From Glaciecola sp. HTCC2999 (lineage in GTDB: Bacteria; Pseudomonadota; Gammaproteobacteria; Enterobacterales; Alteromonadaceae), in NCBI GenBank assembly GCA_949498985.1, contig CATECQ010000025.1, positions 1 through 50,221 of the forward strand: a DNA stretch of 50,221 nucleotides, written 5' to 3'. Position 1 is the stretch's first letter. Each line of letters begins with the position of its first letter. This document shows positions 27,408-36,155 of the stretch, one piece after another. Made by a program: the position numbers and the translations under genes. Below the pieces are notes generated by a model. It worked only from the letters and a program-made list of their open reading frames with translations, had not been told where the DNA came from and made no database searches.

Positions 27408-27965
27408 CTAAGCATCAATAAAGGTTTCATTAAACCATTTGCGTAGCATGTTTTTTTCATACTTCAGAGAATCTGAGCGAGACACAGGATTATGCTGTGA
27501 AAGAAAACTCATATCTTTGATATTCACTTCACCTTGTTTTAATTCGACCCCATCTTTACCGGTATAAACATAACTTAATTTAATTCTCGGGATATCTATG
27601 TTTTTTATCACGCGAATATTATCTATGGTATGCATCCCTAAGCCAGCAAAGCTTGCCGGAAGTACGCGTCCGGCTAAATCTAAATCAATGACCTTAATAC
27701 TAAGTTGATGACCTTCAGGTAAATCTCTTGCTAATTTAGCAATATATTTTTCAAGATTCGCAAAGGTACGCTCAGCAAAACGTTTTCGTGATTCATTAGC
27801 AGATTTGATATCAGTAAACTCTGTATAATCTCCCCAGGTCACTTTCACTTGAGCAGAACCAGTATCATGATTCAGTTCTGCAAGTGAGACTGGACTCAAT
27901 ATGGCGAGACTAAGCATTCCAGCACTTAGCACTGATTTTTTCAATACAGTATATGGCTTCATCAT
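27408..27965 (-). CDS. DUF3016 family exported protein
   Basis: A protein of about 185 aa with an N-terminal signal peptide (hydrophobic about residues 14-28, ending VSLA). The mature part VKVTWGDYTEFTDIKSANESRKRFAERTF, followed by LDLAGRVLPASF, is the pattern I recall for DUF3016, a family found mainly in Alteromonadales, Shewanella and Vibrio and of unknown function. The start is uncertain: ATG at 27965 or 27962 directly follows AAAGAGG (short spacing), and an in-frame TTG lies at 27980. It is monocistronic and faces the acyl-CoA dehydrogenase. A periplasmic location is inferred only from the signal peptide. Confidence 0.8.
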   Translation of the reverse strand: MMKPYTVLKKSVLSAGMLSLAILSPVSLAELNHDTGSAQVKVTWGDYTEFTDIKSANESRKRFAERTFANLEKYIAKLARDLPEGHQLSIKVIDLDLAGRVLPASFAGLGMHTIDNIRVIKNIDIPRIKLSYVYTGKDGVELKQGEVNIKDMSFLSQHNPVSRSDSLKYEKNMLRKWFNETFIDA

Positions 27966-28166
27966 CCTCTTTACACTCAACTTTTATATGCGAATAATAT
28001 CAATATAACAACCTCTCATTATTATGACCAGTTTTGTGTCATAGAGTTCCATGTTGTCCTGATTCAAAGCTCTTATTTAATGTCTGATTCATCACGGTCT
28101 AACCACAGATTAAATGAGTTGAATAACATTTTACTAACACGAAATATCATATAATCGCTATAAATA

Positions 28167-28208
28167 TTGATATACTTCAAAATACTACCGTATTTTTTGA
28201 AGTATGCT
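28167..28208 (+). promoter_or_regulatory. FNR/Anr-type box and -10 of ccoG
   Basis: TTGAT-ATAC-TTCAA (28167-28180) matches the FNR dyad TTGAT-N4-ATCAA at 9 of 10 positions. TATGCT (28203-28208) is a plausible -10; a start about 7 nt beyond it would put the FNR dyad centre near -41.5, the classic class II activation position. ATACTTCAAAA/TTTTGAAGTAT (28172-28205) is an overlapping 11-bp inverted repeat. Oxygen control suits ccoG, a cbb3-oxidase assembly gene. The rest of the 280-bp gap shows no gene. Confidence 0.6.
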
Positions 28209-28246
28209 GTTAGGTAAGCAGAGAAAATTATATAAGGCAATGACCC

Positions 28247-29710
28247 ATGAGCGAACAAATTCCCATTAAAGTCATCCCGACTGAAGCGAAAGGTCGCAAA
28301 GAAATCCCTGAAAACGTGACGATCAAACCATCTCAAGATGCTGGAGCAGAAACTTATCCGGCCCGCTCACAGATTTATGTGAGGGCTGTTAAAGGCACGT
28401 TAGAAACCTTCCGTCGATTTTTTGGTTTTGTATTTTTAGGAATTTTCGCGCTTATCCCATGGCTGCAATATAATGAGCAGCAAGCGATTCTATTTAATAT
28501 CCCTGAACAGCGTTTTAATTTGTTTGCCATTACATTATGGCCTCAAGATCTCACTGTACTGGCCTATATATTTATCGTTGGGGCCTTTGCGTTATTTTTT
28601 GTCACTACTTTTGCAGGTCGCGTATGGTGCGGCTTTATGTGCCCTCAAACGACCTGGACCTATATGTATATTTGGATTGAGGAAAAGATTGAGGGAAGCG
28701 CAAACAAACGCATGAAGCTTGATCAACGTAAAATGGATCTCGATAAATTCTTCCGCAAAACCTTCAAGCATATTGCCTGGATTGCTGTGGCATTGGTCAC
28801 CGCATTAACGTTTGTCGGATATTTCACTCCCATAGATAGGTTATTTATTGAGTTTTTCACATTTGAAACCGGTTTTTGGATCAGCTTTTGGGTCATATTT
28901 TTTACCTTTTGTACTTATGGCAATGCTGGTTGGATGCGAGAAATAATGTGTATTCATATGTGTCCTTATGCTCGATTCCAATCCGCTATGTTTGATAAAG
29001 ATACCTTTACCGTTGCCTATGATGCAGGCCGAGGAGAAGGTCGAGGTCCACGCTCTCGAAAAGCCACCGCACAACAACGTGCTGAAAAAGGCTTAGGCGA
29101 CTGTATTGATTGTAATTTATGTGTACAAGTCTGCCCTACCGGTATTGATATTCGCAATGGGCTACAATATGAATGTATCAACTGTGGTGCATGTGTCGAT
29201 GCCTGTAATGGGGTAATGGATAAAATGGGTTATGCCAAAGGCCTCATTAGTTTCACCTCTGAGCATGAATTAAATGGTGGGACCACTAAAATATTACGAC
29301 CAAAGCTTATTGGCTATGCGTTTGTGCTACTTATTATGGTGGGGTTATTAGGCCTTGATTTTGCGATGCGCAAACCCCTTGAAGTAGATATTATTCGAGA
29401 CCGTAACTCTTTGTATCGGGAAACAAATGAAGGGTTAATTGAAAATGTATATACCCTTAAAGTACTGAATAAATCTCAAACCGAACAAACCTATCATATC
29501 GAAGTTCGAGGGTTAGTGGAGGCGACATTCATTGGTGCACAAGAGGTTACTGTTGCTGGCGGTGAAGTATTTAGTTTACCCATCAGTATTGCCACCGATG
29601 CCTATAACTTAGAACAAGCCGTCACCGAAATTAGCTTTTATGTGTCGACCATCCAAAATGATGGTACATTAGTGGAAATAGAAGAACCTAGTAAGTTTTT
29701 ATACCGTTAA
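28247..29710 (+). CDS. ccoG: CcoG (RdxA/FixG), cbb3 oxidase maturation iron-sulfur protein
   Basis: Inner-membrane protein of 487 aa thought to reduce copper for insertion into cbb3-type cytochrome oxidase. It has an N-terminal cytoplasmic tail, about four membrane helices, the cysteine block RVWCGFMCPQTTW, a second REIMCIHMCPYARFQ, and two ferredoxin-type 4Fe-4S clusters (CIDCNLCVQVCP and CINCGACVDACN). A last membrane helix (about 355-375) leads to a periplasmic Ig-like FixG C-terminal domain. All cluster cysteines are intact. Its stop overlaps the srkA start (TAATG). An FNR-like box upstream suggests induction at low oxygen. No cco structural genes are in the window. Confidence 0.95.
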   Translation: MSEQIPIKVIPTEAKGRKEIPENVTIKPSQDAGAETYPARSQIYVRAVKGTLETFRRFFGFVFLGIFALIPWLQYNEQQAILFNIPEQRFNLFAITLWPQDLTVLAYIFIVGAFALFFVTTFAGRVWCGFMCPQTTWTYMYIWIEEKIEGSANKRMKLDQRKMDLDKFFRKTFKHIAWIAVALVTALTFVGYFTPIDRLFIEFFTFETGFWISFWVIFFTFCTYGNAGWMREIMCIHMCPYARFQSAMFDKDTFTVAYDAGRGEGRGPRSRKATAQQRAEKGLGDCIDCNLCVQVCPTGIDIRNGLQYECINCGACVDACNGVMDKMGYAKGLISFTSEHELNGGTTKILRPKLIGYAFVLLIMVGLLGLDFAMRKPLEVDIIRDRNSLYRETNEGLIENVYTLKVLNKSQTEQTYHIEVRGLVEATFIGAQEVTVAGGEVFSLPISIATDAYNLEQAVTEISFYVSTIQNDGTLVEIEEPSKFLYR

Positions 29711-30729
29711 TGAATCAATTACCGACTCCAATCCACTCATCAGGATTATCTAATACCGATGCGTCTGCTGATTTCAGCTTTGCCACACTTAATCCTGATG
29801 TCATTTTAGACGCATTAGAAAGTGTTGATATCCAAGTGGCTACCGGCTTACTCGCTTTGAATAGCTATGAAAACCGCGTTTATCAGTTTGCTGATGATTA
29901 TCAGCGTTATGTCGTGAAATTTTATCGTGCTGGTCGTTGGACGAATGAACAAATTCAAGAAGAACATGATTTTGCATTAGAGCTGGCGAAGAATGAAATT
30001 CCGTTAGTCGCTCCTAGTGTAATTAACGGCAACACGTTGCATCATTATCAGGATACCCGTTTTGCCATATTCCCTTCTGTCGGAGGACGACAATTTGAAG
30101 TCGATAATCTCGAGCAGCTCGAATGGATGGGGCGTTTTATCGGACGAATGCACCGCGTCGCTCAATCATCACCCTTTACCCATCGCGCACCATTAAATAC
30201 CACAACCCATTTACAAATACCGTTGACTCAATTGCAACACAGTCAGCTCGTGCCCTCTCACTTACAAACCGCTTTTTTCGCTATTCTTAACCCCGTGATT
30301 GAAGCAACGACTGAACTTTATCAGCCAACAAATCAGCTTATTCGTTTGCATGGGGACTGTCATCCTGGGAATATCCTGTGGCGAGATGGACCCAGTTTTG
30401 TAGATTTAGATGATTGTCGAATGGGGCCCGCGGTTCAAGATTTGTGGATGATGTTATCAGGTGATAAGCACCAACAGTTTATTCAGCTCGATACTTTGAT
30501 TGAAGCATATGACGAGTTTCATACCTTCGCACCTGAGCAAACCCAGCTAATAGAACCCCTGCGTGCGATGCGCATGGTGCATTATATGGCTTGGCTTTCT
30601 GAACGCTGGCAAGATCCCGCATTTCCACAAGCATTCCCCTGGTTTGCAGAGGATAAGTACTGGGAAGGGCAAATCTTAGCGTTAAAAGAGCAAATGTCAG
30701 CACTCCAAGAAACTCCTATACGTTTGTAA
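29710..30729 (+). CDS. srkA: SrkA (YihE), stress-response Ser/Thr kinase
   Basis: Cytoplasmic kinase of the aminoglycoside-phosphotransferase fold, 339 aa; in E. coli it counters envelope-stress and MazF-linked death. Motifs are the N-lobe VYQFADDYQRYVVKFYRAGRW (with the lysine), catalytic loop LIRLHGDCHPGNILW and metal-binding VDLDDCRMGPAVQDLWM. It is translationally coupled to ccoG by TAATG. In E. coli srkA lies directly before dsbA; here a riboswitch-controlled btuB sits between the two. A GC-rich C-terminal stretch shows no lesion. Confidence 0.93.
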   Translation: MNQLPTPIHSSGLSNTDASADFSFATLNPDVILDALESVDIQVATGLLALNSYENRVYQFADDYQRYVVKFYRAGRWTNEQIQEEHDFALELAKNEIPLVAPSVINGNTLHHYQDTRFAIFPSVGGRQFEVDNLEQLEWMGRFIGRMHRVAQSSPFTHRAPLNTTTHLQIPLTQLQHSQLVPSHLQTAFFAILNPVIEATTELYQPTNQLIRLHGDCHPGNILWRDGPSFVDLDDCRMGPAVQDLWMMLSGDKHQQFIQLDTLIEAYDEFHTFAPEQTQLIEPLRAMRMVHYMAWLSERWQDPAFPQAFPWFAEDKYWEGQILALKEQMSALQETPIRL

Positions 30730-30788
30730 GTAGATCATGACTAATTTTCCTATACCATTATTACCTTCTAGGCTATAATCCACCTCGC

Positions 30789-30997
30789 TTAGGTGCTACT
30801 TAATCATAAAACTAGTTAAACGGGAAAAAAGTGAAATGCTTTTGCTGCCCCCGCAACGGTAAAATAAAGTTCCCTTCATTCATATCGAGTGTCGTCTCTA
30901 ACGACGGTACTTTGCCACTGTTTATCTACGGGAAGGCGAATGATGGGCTTGTGAACGCTAATGCTCACTACTTATTGAGCCCGGATACCGGCCTAGG
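30789..30997 (+). promoter_or_regulatory. Cobalamin (AdoCbl) riboswitch
   Basis: The leader before btuB carries the conserved blocks of the B12 riboswitch in order: TTAGGTGC (about 30789), a GGGAA...GTGAAA block (30822-30836), the core GCTGCCCCCGCAACGGTAA (30844-30862) and the downstream box GAGCCCGGATACCGGCCT (30977-30994). High cobalamin should switch off btuB. This accounts for most of the 345-bp srkA-btuB gap. Confidence 0.95.
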
Positions 30998-31004
30998 TAT
31001 TGAT

Positions 31005-31056
31005 AACGTCATACTCTGTGACGTTGCGATTATTTACCCTGTTCGGTGGGAGCAGG
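31005..31056 (+). promoter_or_regulatory. Expression-platform hairpins between riboswitch and btuB
   Basis: AACGTCA/TGACGTT (31005-31011 with 31019-31025) forms a perfect 7-bp stem right after the aptamer. A second stem CCTGTTC/GAGCAGG (31038-31044 with 31050-31056, one G-U pair) presents GGTGG in its loop, 18 nt before the btuB ATG. Neither is followed by a T run, so translational rather than transcriptional control is suggested. Confidence 0.5.
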
Positions 31057-31074
31057 CTCTGGAATACACTAACG

Positions 31075-33039
31075 ATGACATTTCATAAAAACTCTTTTCA
31101 TGCGGCTATTTGCGGTAGCTTAACTTACGCTTTATTGATGACAACAGTCACTAATGCACAAAATAATGACACACTACTAGAAACGATAGTGGTCTCTGGC
31201 TCTCATAGCGCTATGCCCATTGCGCAACTTGCCGGTAATGTATCTGTGATGACCGCGGATGATATTGCTAATAGCCAAGCTACTTTTGTATCAGACCTGT
31301 TAGTCCAGTTTGCAGGTGTTGATATTTCGACAAACGGTGGCGTAGGACAATTTGCCGAACTGCGTTTACGCGGAAGTGAGACCAACCATATTTTGGTGCT
31401 ATTGGATGGTATTGCGATTAACGATCAGGGACAAGGTGGACTGGTTGATTTAGCACATTTACTGACACAGAACATTGCTCGCATTGAACTATATCGAGGC
31501 CCACAAAGTGCACTGTGGGGAGATGGTGCAGTCGGTGGTGTACTCAATATCATTACTAAGAATGGGGCCGATAGCGATACAACTTCCCATTCAATCAATG
31601 CAGGGTTGGGCATGAAAAATACCCAACAGCTCTATTATCAACAGCAAGGTCAATTCACACATGGCCATTATGGGTTAACAGCTAGTCGCCAGAAAACCGA
31701 TGGTCAGAATATTAGTCTCGCAGAAGGAAACCGCGAGAAAGATGGCTATCAGAATACGTCTATTAGCATGCAATTAGGCTATATGCTTAGTCCAGAACAT
31801 ACTCTTAATGGGGTAGCACATAACATCGAATATCTGACAATGTTTGACGCAACCGATTTTGTTACCACAGGTTTACCTGTAGATGCTGATAATGTGACCG
31901 ATGGTCGTCAACAAAGTGCAGCGCTGCACTGGGCCTTTGTTCCAACAGTCAACACAAACGATCGCTACACTTATTCTATGGATGCTTCTGTAAAATATCA
32001 CCGTAACTTCGTAGAAAATACTAGTAGCGGCGAGTTATCGGGTTTAACCGATGCGAAAACTGTGTCATTACGCTCCGTGGCGCGCTTCGCTTCCAATGAT
32101 GGTCTGACGCGTCAATATCATATCGGAGTAAGTACAGATAGTACTGATTTTGACCAACGTGGACCATCAGGTTTTGGCGATCCGAATCAATCTCAACGGA
32201 TCAAAAGTACCAGTGTCTTTGGCGATGCAGTGATTGCGTTATCTGAGAATATTTATACAAATAGCGCCTTTCGCTATACCGACAACAGTGAATTTGAGGC
32301 GGTCGTTGATTATCGTATTGGCGCTAATTACCAAAGCTCCGATCGGTTCACATGGTTTGCCAGTATTGGACGGGCAAGTAAAAACCCCTCTTTCACTGAG
32401 CGCTATGGTTTCTTTGCCGGTACCTTCCAAGGTAACCCAGATTTACAGCCAGAGCAGTCCAGCAATATTGAAATAGGCTTACGCAATAATTATGCACTCG
32501 CAGACAGCAAACTTACTCAGCAAGTTAATGTATTTATCGGTAAACTCGAGAATGAAATTAATGGCTTTTTATTTGATGCTGAGACAGGCAACTTTACTTC
32601 TGGCAATGTTGAAGGGAGAAGCGATCGTAGAGGATTTGAGTGGGAGCTATCATGGATAAGTCATGCGCTCCGCGTCAATGCCTCATATAGTTACCTTGAT
32701 GCATCTCAAGGTGATGAGGAAGCTGTAGAACTGCGACGTGCACAACACAATGGGTCCATCAATGTATCATACGCTTTGACCCCGACGCTAAATACCTACG
32801 TCAGTGCCAGTTATGTAGGCAGTAAATTCGATCAATTTTTTCCGCCATTTCCTGAACCATCTGAAATTATTGGTTTACACGCTTATTGGTTAGTAAATAC
32901 CAATCTTAGATACCAAGTTTCACCAGCAATGAGTCTGACTGCAAAAATAGATAATGTATTTAATCATCATTATGAAGATATCGTTGGTTACCGCGGTCTG
33001 GAGCGTAAAGCGATGCTTGCAGTGCAGTATCAATGGTAA
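31075..33039 (+). CDS. btuB: BtuB, TonB-dependent vitamin B12 receptor
   Basis: Outer-membrane cobalamin importer. The ATG at 31075 (654 aa) gives a normal signal peptide (about 1-28, ending TNA); the frame open upstream to 31000 runs through the riboswitch and is not translated as this protein. A TonB box (DTLLETIVVSG) lies just after cleavage. The plug domain includes LRLRGSETNHILVLLDGIAINDQG and ELYRGPQSALWGDGAVGGVLNIITK. A beta barrel follows and ends with the aromatic signal LAVQYQW. Repression by B12 through the leader riboswitch is expected. No btuCDF or cob genes are adjacent. Confidence 0.94.
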   Translation: MTFHKNSFHAAICGSLTYALLMTTVTNAQNNDTLLETIVVSGSHSAMPIAQLAGNVSVMTADDIANSQATFVSDLLVQFAGVDISTNGGVGQFAELRLRGSETNHILVLLDGIAINDQGQGGLVDLAHLLTQNIARIELYRGPQSALWGDGAVGGVLNIITKNGADSDTTSHSINAGLGMKNTQQLYYQQQGQFTHGHYGLTASRQKTDGQNISLAEGNREKDGYQNTSISMQLGYMLSPEHTLNGVAHNIEYLTMFDATDFVTTGLPVDADNVTDGRQQSAALHWAFVPTVNTNDRYTYSMDASVKYHRNFVENTSSGELSGLTDAKTVSLRSVARFASNDGLTRQYHIGVSTDSTDFDQRGPSGFGDPNQSQRIKSTSVFGDAVIALSENIYTNSAFRYTDNSEFEAVVDYRIGANYQSSDRFTWFASIGRASKNPSFTERYGFFAGTFQGNPDLQPEQSSNIEIGLRNNYALADSKLTQQVNVFIGKLENEINGFLFDAETGNFTSGNVEGRSDRRGFEWELSWISHALRVNASYSYLDASQGDEEAVELRRAQHNGSINVSYALTPTLNTYVSASYVGSKFDQFFPPFPEPSEIIGLHAYWLVNTNLRYQVSPAMSLTAKIDNVFNHHYEDIVGYRGLERKAMLAVQYQW

Positions 33040-33143
33040 TCGAATAGTGAAATGCTGAAATTATTTGTCACAATCTTGGGTTTAAATCCCTCTCGAGCCT
33101 GTGTATTATCAGGTTAATTCCATTTATATGAGCGTTTATTAGT

Positions 33144-33776
33144 ATGAAAAAAATATTTAATAGTGTGTTATTGGTCATTATGACTGCCTTAGTTTCACTG
33201 CAAGCTTCTGCACAAATTCGATTTGTCGAAGGCGAGCATTATAAAATCATCAGTAACCAAGCAACCTCAAAACCTGAAGTCAAAGAATTCTTTTCATTCT
33301 GGTGTCCACATTGTTTCAACTTTGAGCCATTGGTGGCGGAAATGAAAAAGAAGCTCGATCCCAGTGTCAACTTTGACAAAGTCCATGTGAATTTTATGGG
33401 CTTTGCAGGAACAGACTTGCAGGATGATGTCACGAAAGCCATGATGATTGGCCGAGCGATGAAAAAATCAGAACAAGTCAATTCTGCAATCTTTAATTAC
33501 ATCCATCGTCAACGTGGTAAAATCACCAGCTCTGATGATGTTCGCAGCCTACTCAGCGTTAGCGGTATTGACCCAGTAGAGTATGACAAAATGAATAAAA
33601 GCTTCGCCGTCAATTCTATGCTTAAAAAGAATAATAAGGCCATCAATGAATATCGTCGCTTTGTAAAAGGGGTGCCTAATTTTATTGTTAATGGTAAATA
33701 TCAAGCACAGTTCACTCGAGACATGACTCCTGACGACATGGTCGACCTCATCGTCTTTTTATCTGAAATGAACTAA
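33144..33776 (+). CDS. dsbA: DsbA, periplasmic thiol:disulfide oxidase
   Basis: Introduces disulfide bonds into exported proteins. The 210 aa have a signal peptide (about 1-23, ending ASA), the active site FSFWCPHCFNF (Cys54, Cys57, with the Pro-His dipeptide typical of DsbA), and the cis-proline segment KGVPNFIVNG. Length and order fit the family. It is separated from btuB by 104 bp with no convincing terminator. An ACT-domain gene follows 38 nt later and may be co-transcribed. Reoxidation by DsbB is presumed; dsbB is not in the window. Confidence 0.95.
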   Translation: MKKIFNSVLLVIMTALVSLQASAQIRFVEGEHYKIISNQATSKPEVKEFFSFWCPHCFNFEPLVAEMKKKLDPSVNFDKVHVNFMGFAGTDLQDDVTKAMMIGRAMKKSEQVNSAIFNYIHRQRGKITSSDDVRSLLSVSGIDPVEYDKMNKSFAVNSMLKKNNKAINEYRRFVKGVPNFIVNGKYQAQFTRDMTPDDMVDLIVFLSEMN

Positions 33777-33814
33777 TGTCTGTTTTGATATAAACACTAA
33801 AGGAAATCAACAAA

Positions 33815-34216
33815 ATGAGTGGCGAAACCAACTTAAATAAACTGCTAGCGAGCATGTCTCCAGCATGTGATAAGGTTATGTATGGCTTTGCCACTCTACC
33901 GTCGAAAGACTTTAAGAATCTCTCATTTATGCCTAAATGTATGTTTCAAGAAGCAGAAGGTATGACGGTGATTGCGACTATCGATGAATTTGTGGATAAC
34001 AACATCGAATGCATGGGACCGTTTGCGTGTATTACTCTTACGATACACTCATCGCTTGATGCGGTAGGTTTGACAGCAGCGTTTGCTACCGCACTAGGTG
34101 ATGCTAAGATCAGTGCTAATGTGGTAGCTGCTTATTATCATGATCATATTTTTGTTGCATGGGAAGATAGAGATAATGCGATTACAACATTAAACGCATT
34201 ATCTACCCATCATTAA
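33815..34216 (+). CDS. ACT-domain protein (DUF2241/COG3602-like)
   Basis: A 133-aa cytoplasmic protein. The N-terminal half (LNKLLASMSPACDKVMYGFATLP, then MFQEAEGMTVIATIDEFVDN) and the second half (CITLTIHSSLDAVGLTAAFATALGDAKISANVVAAYYHDHIFV) form the paired ACT fold I associate with COG3602. Members are predicted small-molecule (amino-acid) binding regulators with no established partner. An AAAGGA ribosome site precedes it. Its TAA shares the TTAA at 34213-34216 with the stop of the convergent TPR gene, so no room is left for a terminator between them. Confidence 0.85.
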   Translation: MSGETNLNKLLASMSPACDKVMYGFATLPSKDFKNLSFMPKCMFQEAEGMTVIATIDEFVDNNIECMGPFACITLTIHSSLDAVGLTAAFATALGDAKISANVVAAYYHDHIFVAWEDRDNAITTLNALSTHH

Positions 34217-35529
34217 TTCGAAGCTAAGATAGTCTCATTTTGCTCAAATGAGCGTTTTTCTCCTCGCACAAAATTCTGCCATTGTTCTGCCATCTTCTTG
34301 CTGGATTTAAATGATTCAGCTTTAGCCAATTCTTCTAGTGCTTTGGCAAACTCATGCTTATTATAATATGCCATACCTAGCACCAAGTGAATGGTACCTG
34401 GATTACGCAGACTGCCTTTTTCAATTGCTAGCTGAGCGCTTTCAATAGCCGAATCAAATTCATCAATGTTTAATAATAGCTGGCTAAGTTGAGCGTAAAT
34501 TTGGCCGTCATCCGACAAATCTGCAGCCGCTTGCATCACAGGCACAGCTTTGTCGATTTCTTTGGCTAATTGATAACATTGGCCTAAGAATTTCAAGTTC
34601 CGTAAATTCTCTTCTAAAATACCGTCATCCATTGCTTGCTGCATCATATCTGCACATTTGTAAGGGGCTTTATGGTAGTAATAAAGTTGCGCCATATTAA
34701 AAATGTCAGATGCTTTTTCTAAGTAGCCTTGCTGCTTGGCAGCTTCCATGATTGCAATTTGATGCTTTTCCATACCAAGCTCACCATACATGCCACCAAG
34801 TTGAATCCAGTACTTAGGTTCATTAAACAGCTTGACCATTTTTACTAAAATATCTTTGACTTTTTCAGGCTGTTTTAACTCGTAATAAATTGCACGTTGC
34901 AGGATCAACCAACCTTCATCGGGGATCATGCCAGCCGCTTCTTTATTTTCAATCGCTTGAGTGACAAACGTGCCAGCTTGCTCATATTGCTTATCTTGAT
35001 AGTAAGCTTGGGCTTTAATAAATAAGTTCTTAGGGGGAGTGTCACCTACATTTAAGTCTTCCCAACGCTCCAAAAACTCAATAGAATCTTTATAATTACC
35101 TTGCATTAAAGATAACTGAGCAAGCGTAAATAATGTACTTTGCTCGAAGGATTCTGGTATCCCTGGTTCCTGGATAACTTTCTTAAATGAAGCGAGAGCC
35201 TCATCGGTTTGCTCAAGATTATAATAAATAAAGCCATAAAAGTTATAAAGCATGGCTATCTCATAACTATTCATCGAGCTTTTTTTACCTTCAATTTCTT
35301 TTAATGCAGCGAATGCTTCTGGTGTTTGATCATTGTCAGCATAGGATTGCGCACGAGCAAGTTGTTCATACACCTTTCCACGCAACGTGGGTACACGACG
35401 GGTCTTTTTCTGACTGGCTTTTTGCGTATCAGCGCTTTGGTTAGCTGAAGCAGAGAACGATAATGTGGGTAAACTAATTATTGCACCAACACAAAATGCT
35501 AACACTATATTTTGAAAAGAACGGGTCAT
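34213..35529 (-). CDS. TPR protein of the TonB2 energy-transduction operon
   Basis: A 438-aa exported protein placed last in the DUF3450-ttpC-exbB2-exbD2-tonB2 operon, the position held by a TPR gene in Vibrio TonB2 loci. The start at 35529 follows TAAGGAAT 10 nt after tonB2 and yields a signal peptide (about 1-27, ending SFSA). A basic linker (KASQKKTRRVPTLRGKVYEQLARAQ) leads to at least eight TPR-like helix pairs, for example QTDEALASFKKVIQEP, KQYEQAGTFVTQAIEN and HEFAKALEELAKAE. A periplasmic scaffold that contacts TonB2 or the receptor is inferred from context. The 23-codon upstream extension overlaps tonB2 and is unlikely. Confidence 0.85.
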   Translation of the reverse strand: MTRSFQNIVLAFCVGAIISLPTLSFSASANQSADTQKASQKKTRRVPTLRGKVYEQLARAQSYADNDQTPEAFAALKEIEGKKSSMNSYEIAMLYNFYGFIYYNLEQTDEALASFKKVIQEPGIPESFEQSTLFTLAQLSLMQGNYKDSIEFLERWEDLNVGDTPPKNLFIKAQAYYQDKQYEQAGTFVTQAIENKEAAGMIPDEGWLILQRAIYYELKQPEKVKDILVKMVKLFNEPKYWIQLGGMYGELGMEKHQIAIMEAAKQQGYLEKASDIFNMAQLYYYHKAPYKCADMMQQAMDDGILEENLRNLKFLGQCYQLAKEIDKAVPVMQAAADLSDDGQIYAQLSQLLLNIDEFDSAIESAQLAIEKGSLRNPGTIHLVLGMAYYNKHEFAKALEELAKAESFKSSKKMAEQWQNFVRGEKRSFEQNETILASN

Positions 35530-35539
35530 AAAATATTCC

Positions 35540-36151
35540 TTAACCATCAATTTTAAACGTAATACGGTTTTGCACACCTGAGACTTCAGTGGCTTCACCG
35601 TTTACTACTCGTGGCTTATACTTAAACTTTTTAGCAGCATCAAGTGCTGCTTGATCAAATATACCTTCGGGTTGAGCTTCAACAACAAATGGCTCTTTAA
35701 CTGCGCCAATGGTATTTACGGTAAACTCAACAATTACAAATCCTTCAATACCACGCTGTAATGCACGGCGGGGGTATACGGGTGCTACTTTAACAATCGG
35801 CAAATACTCACCATCACCTGACTCTAAGCCTAAACCACCATCAAGTGACACATCCGTAGCAACATCAGCGGCAAAATCCATACCTGAGGCTTCTGCATCG
35901 GGTGAAGGCGAATCCATTTGTGGTGTTTCCATCTGAGGAGGTGGCTCTTCTGGTTGAGGTGGTTTCTTTGGTTTGCGATCTTTTTTCTCAACCGTTTCTT
36001 CTTTTTTGACTCGAACAAAATCCATGACGCTACCCTTGGGTGGATCGGTTAGCGCACTGCCTCCACTTTTAATTAGCGACTGCATCAAAAAGAAAAGACC
36101 GAGGGTTATCGCAGCCGAAACTAAAATCGCAATGATAAGACGTGAAATCAT
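35540..36151 (-). CDS. tonB2: TonB2-type energy transducer
   Basis: Inner-membrane-anchored periplasmic protein of 203 aa that carries proton-motive energy to outer-membrane receptors. An N-terminal signal anchor (about 6-27) is followed by a Lys/Pro/Glu-rich stretch (KKEETVEKKDRKPKKPPQPEEPPPQ), shorter than in classic TonB. The C-terminal domain begins LPIVKVAPVYPRRALQRGIEGFVIVEFTV and has the conserved YP motif. Size and operon position match the TonB2 class of Vibrio rather than TonB1. It starts 4 nt after exbD2. Confidence 0.93.
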   Translation of the reverse strand: MISRLIIAILVSAAITLGLFFLMQSLIKSGGSALTDPPKGSVMDFVRVKKEETVEKKDRKPKKPPQPEEPPPQMETPQMDSPSPDAEASGMDFAADVATDVSLDGGLGLESGDGEYLPIVKVAPVYPRRALQRGIEGFVIVEFTVNTIGAVKEPFVVEAQPEGIFDQAALDAAKKFKYKPRVVNGEATEVSGVQNRITFKIDG

Positions 36152-36155
36152 AAGG

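Noticed and set aside
31000-31074. N-terminal extension of BtuB through the leader
   Set aside because: It overlaps the riboswitch and its hairpins and would put 25 residues ahead of a perfectly good signal peptide.
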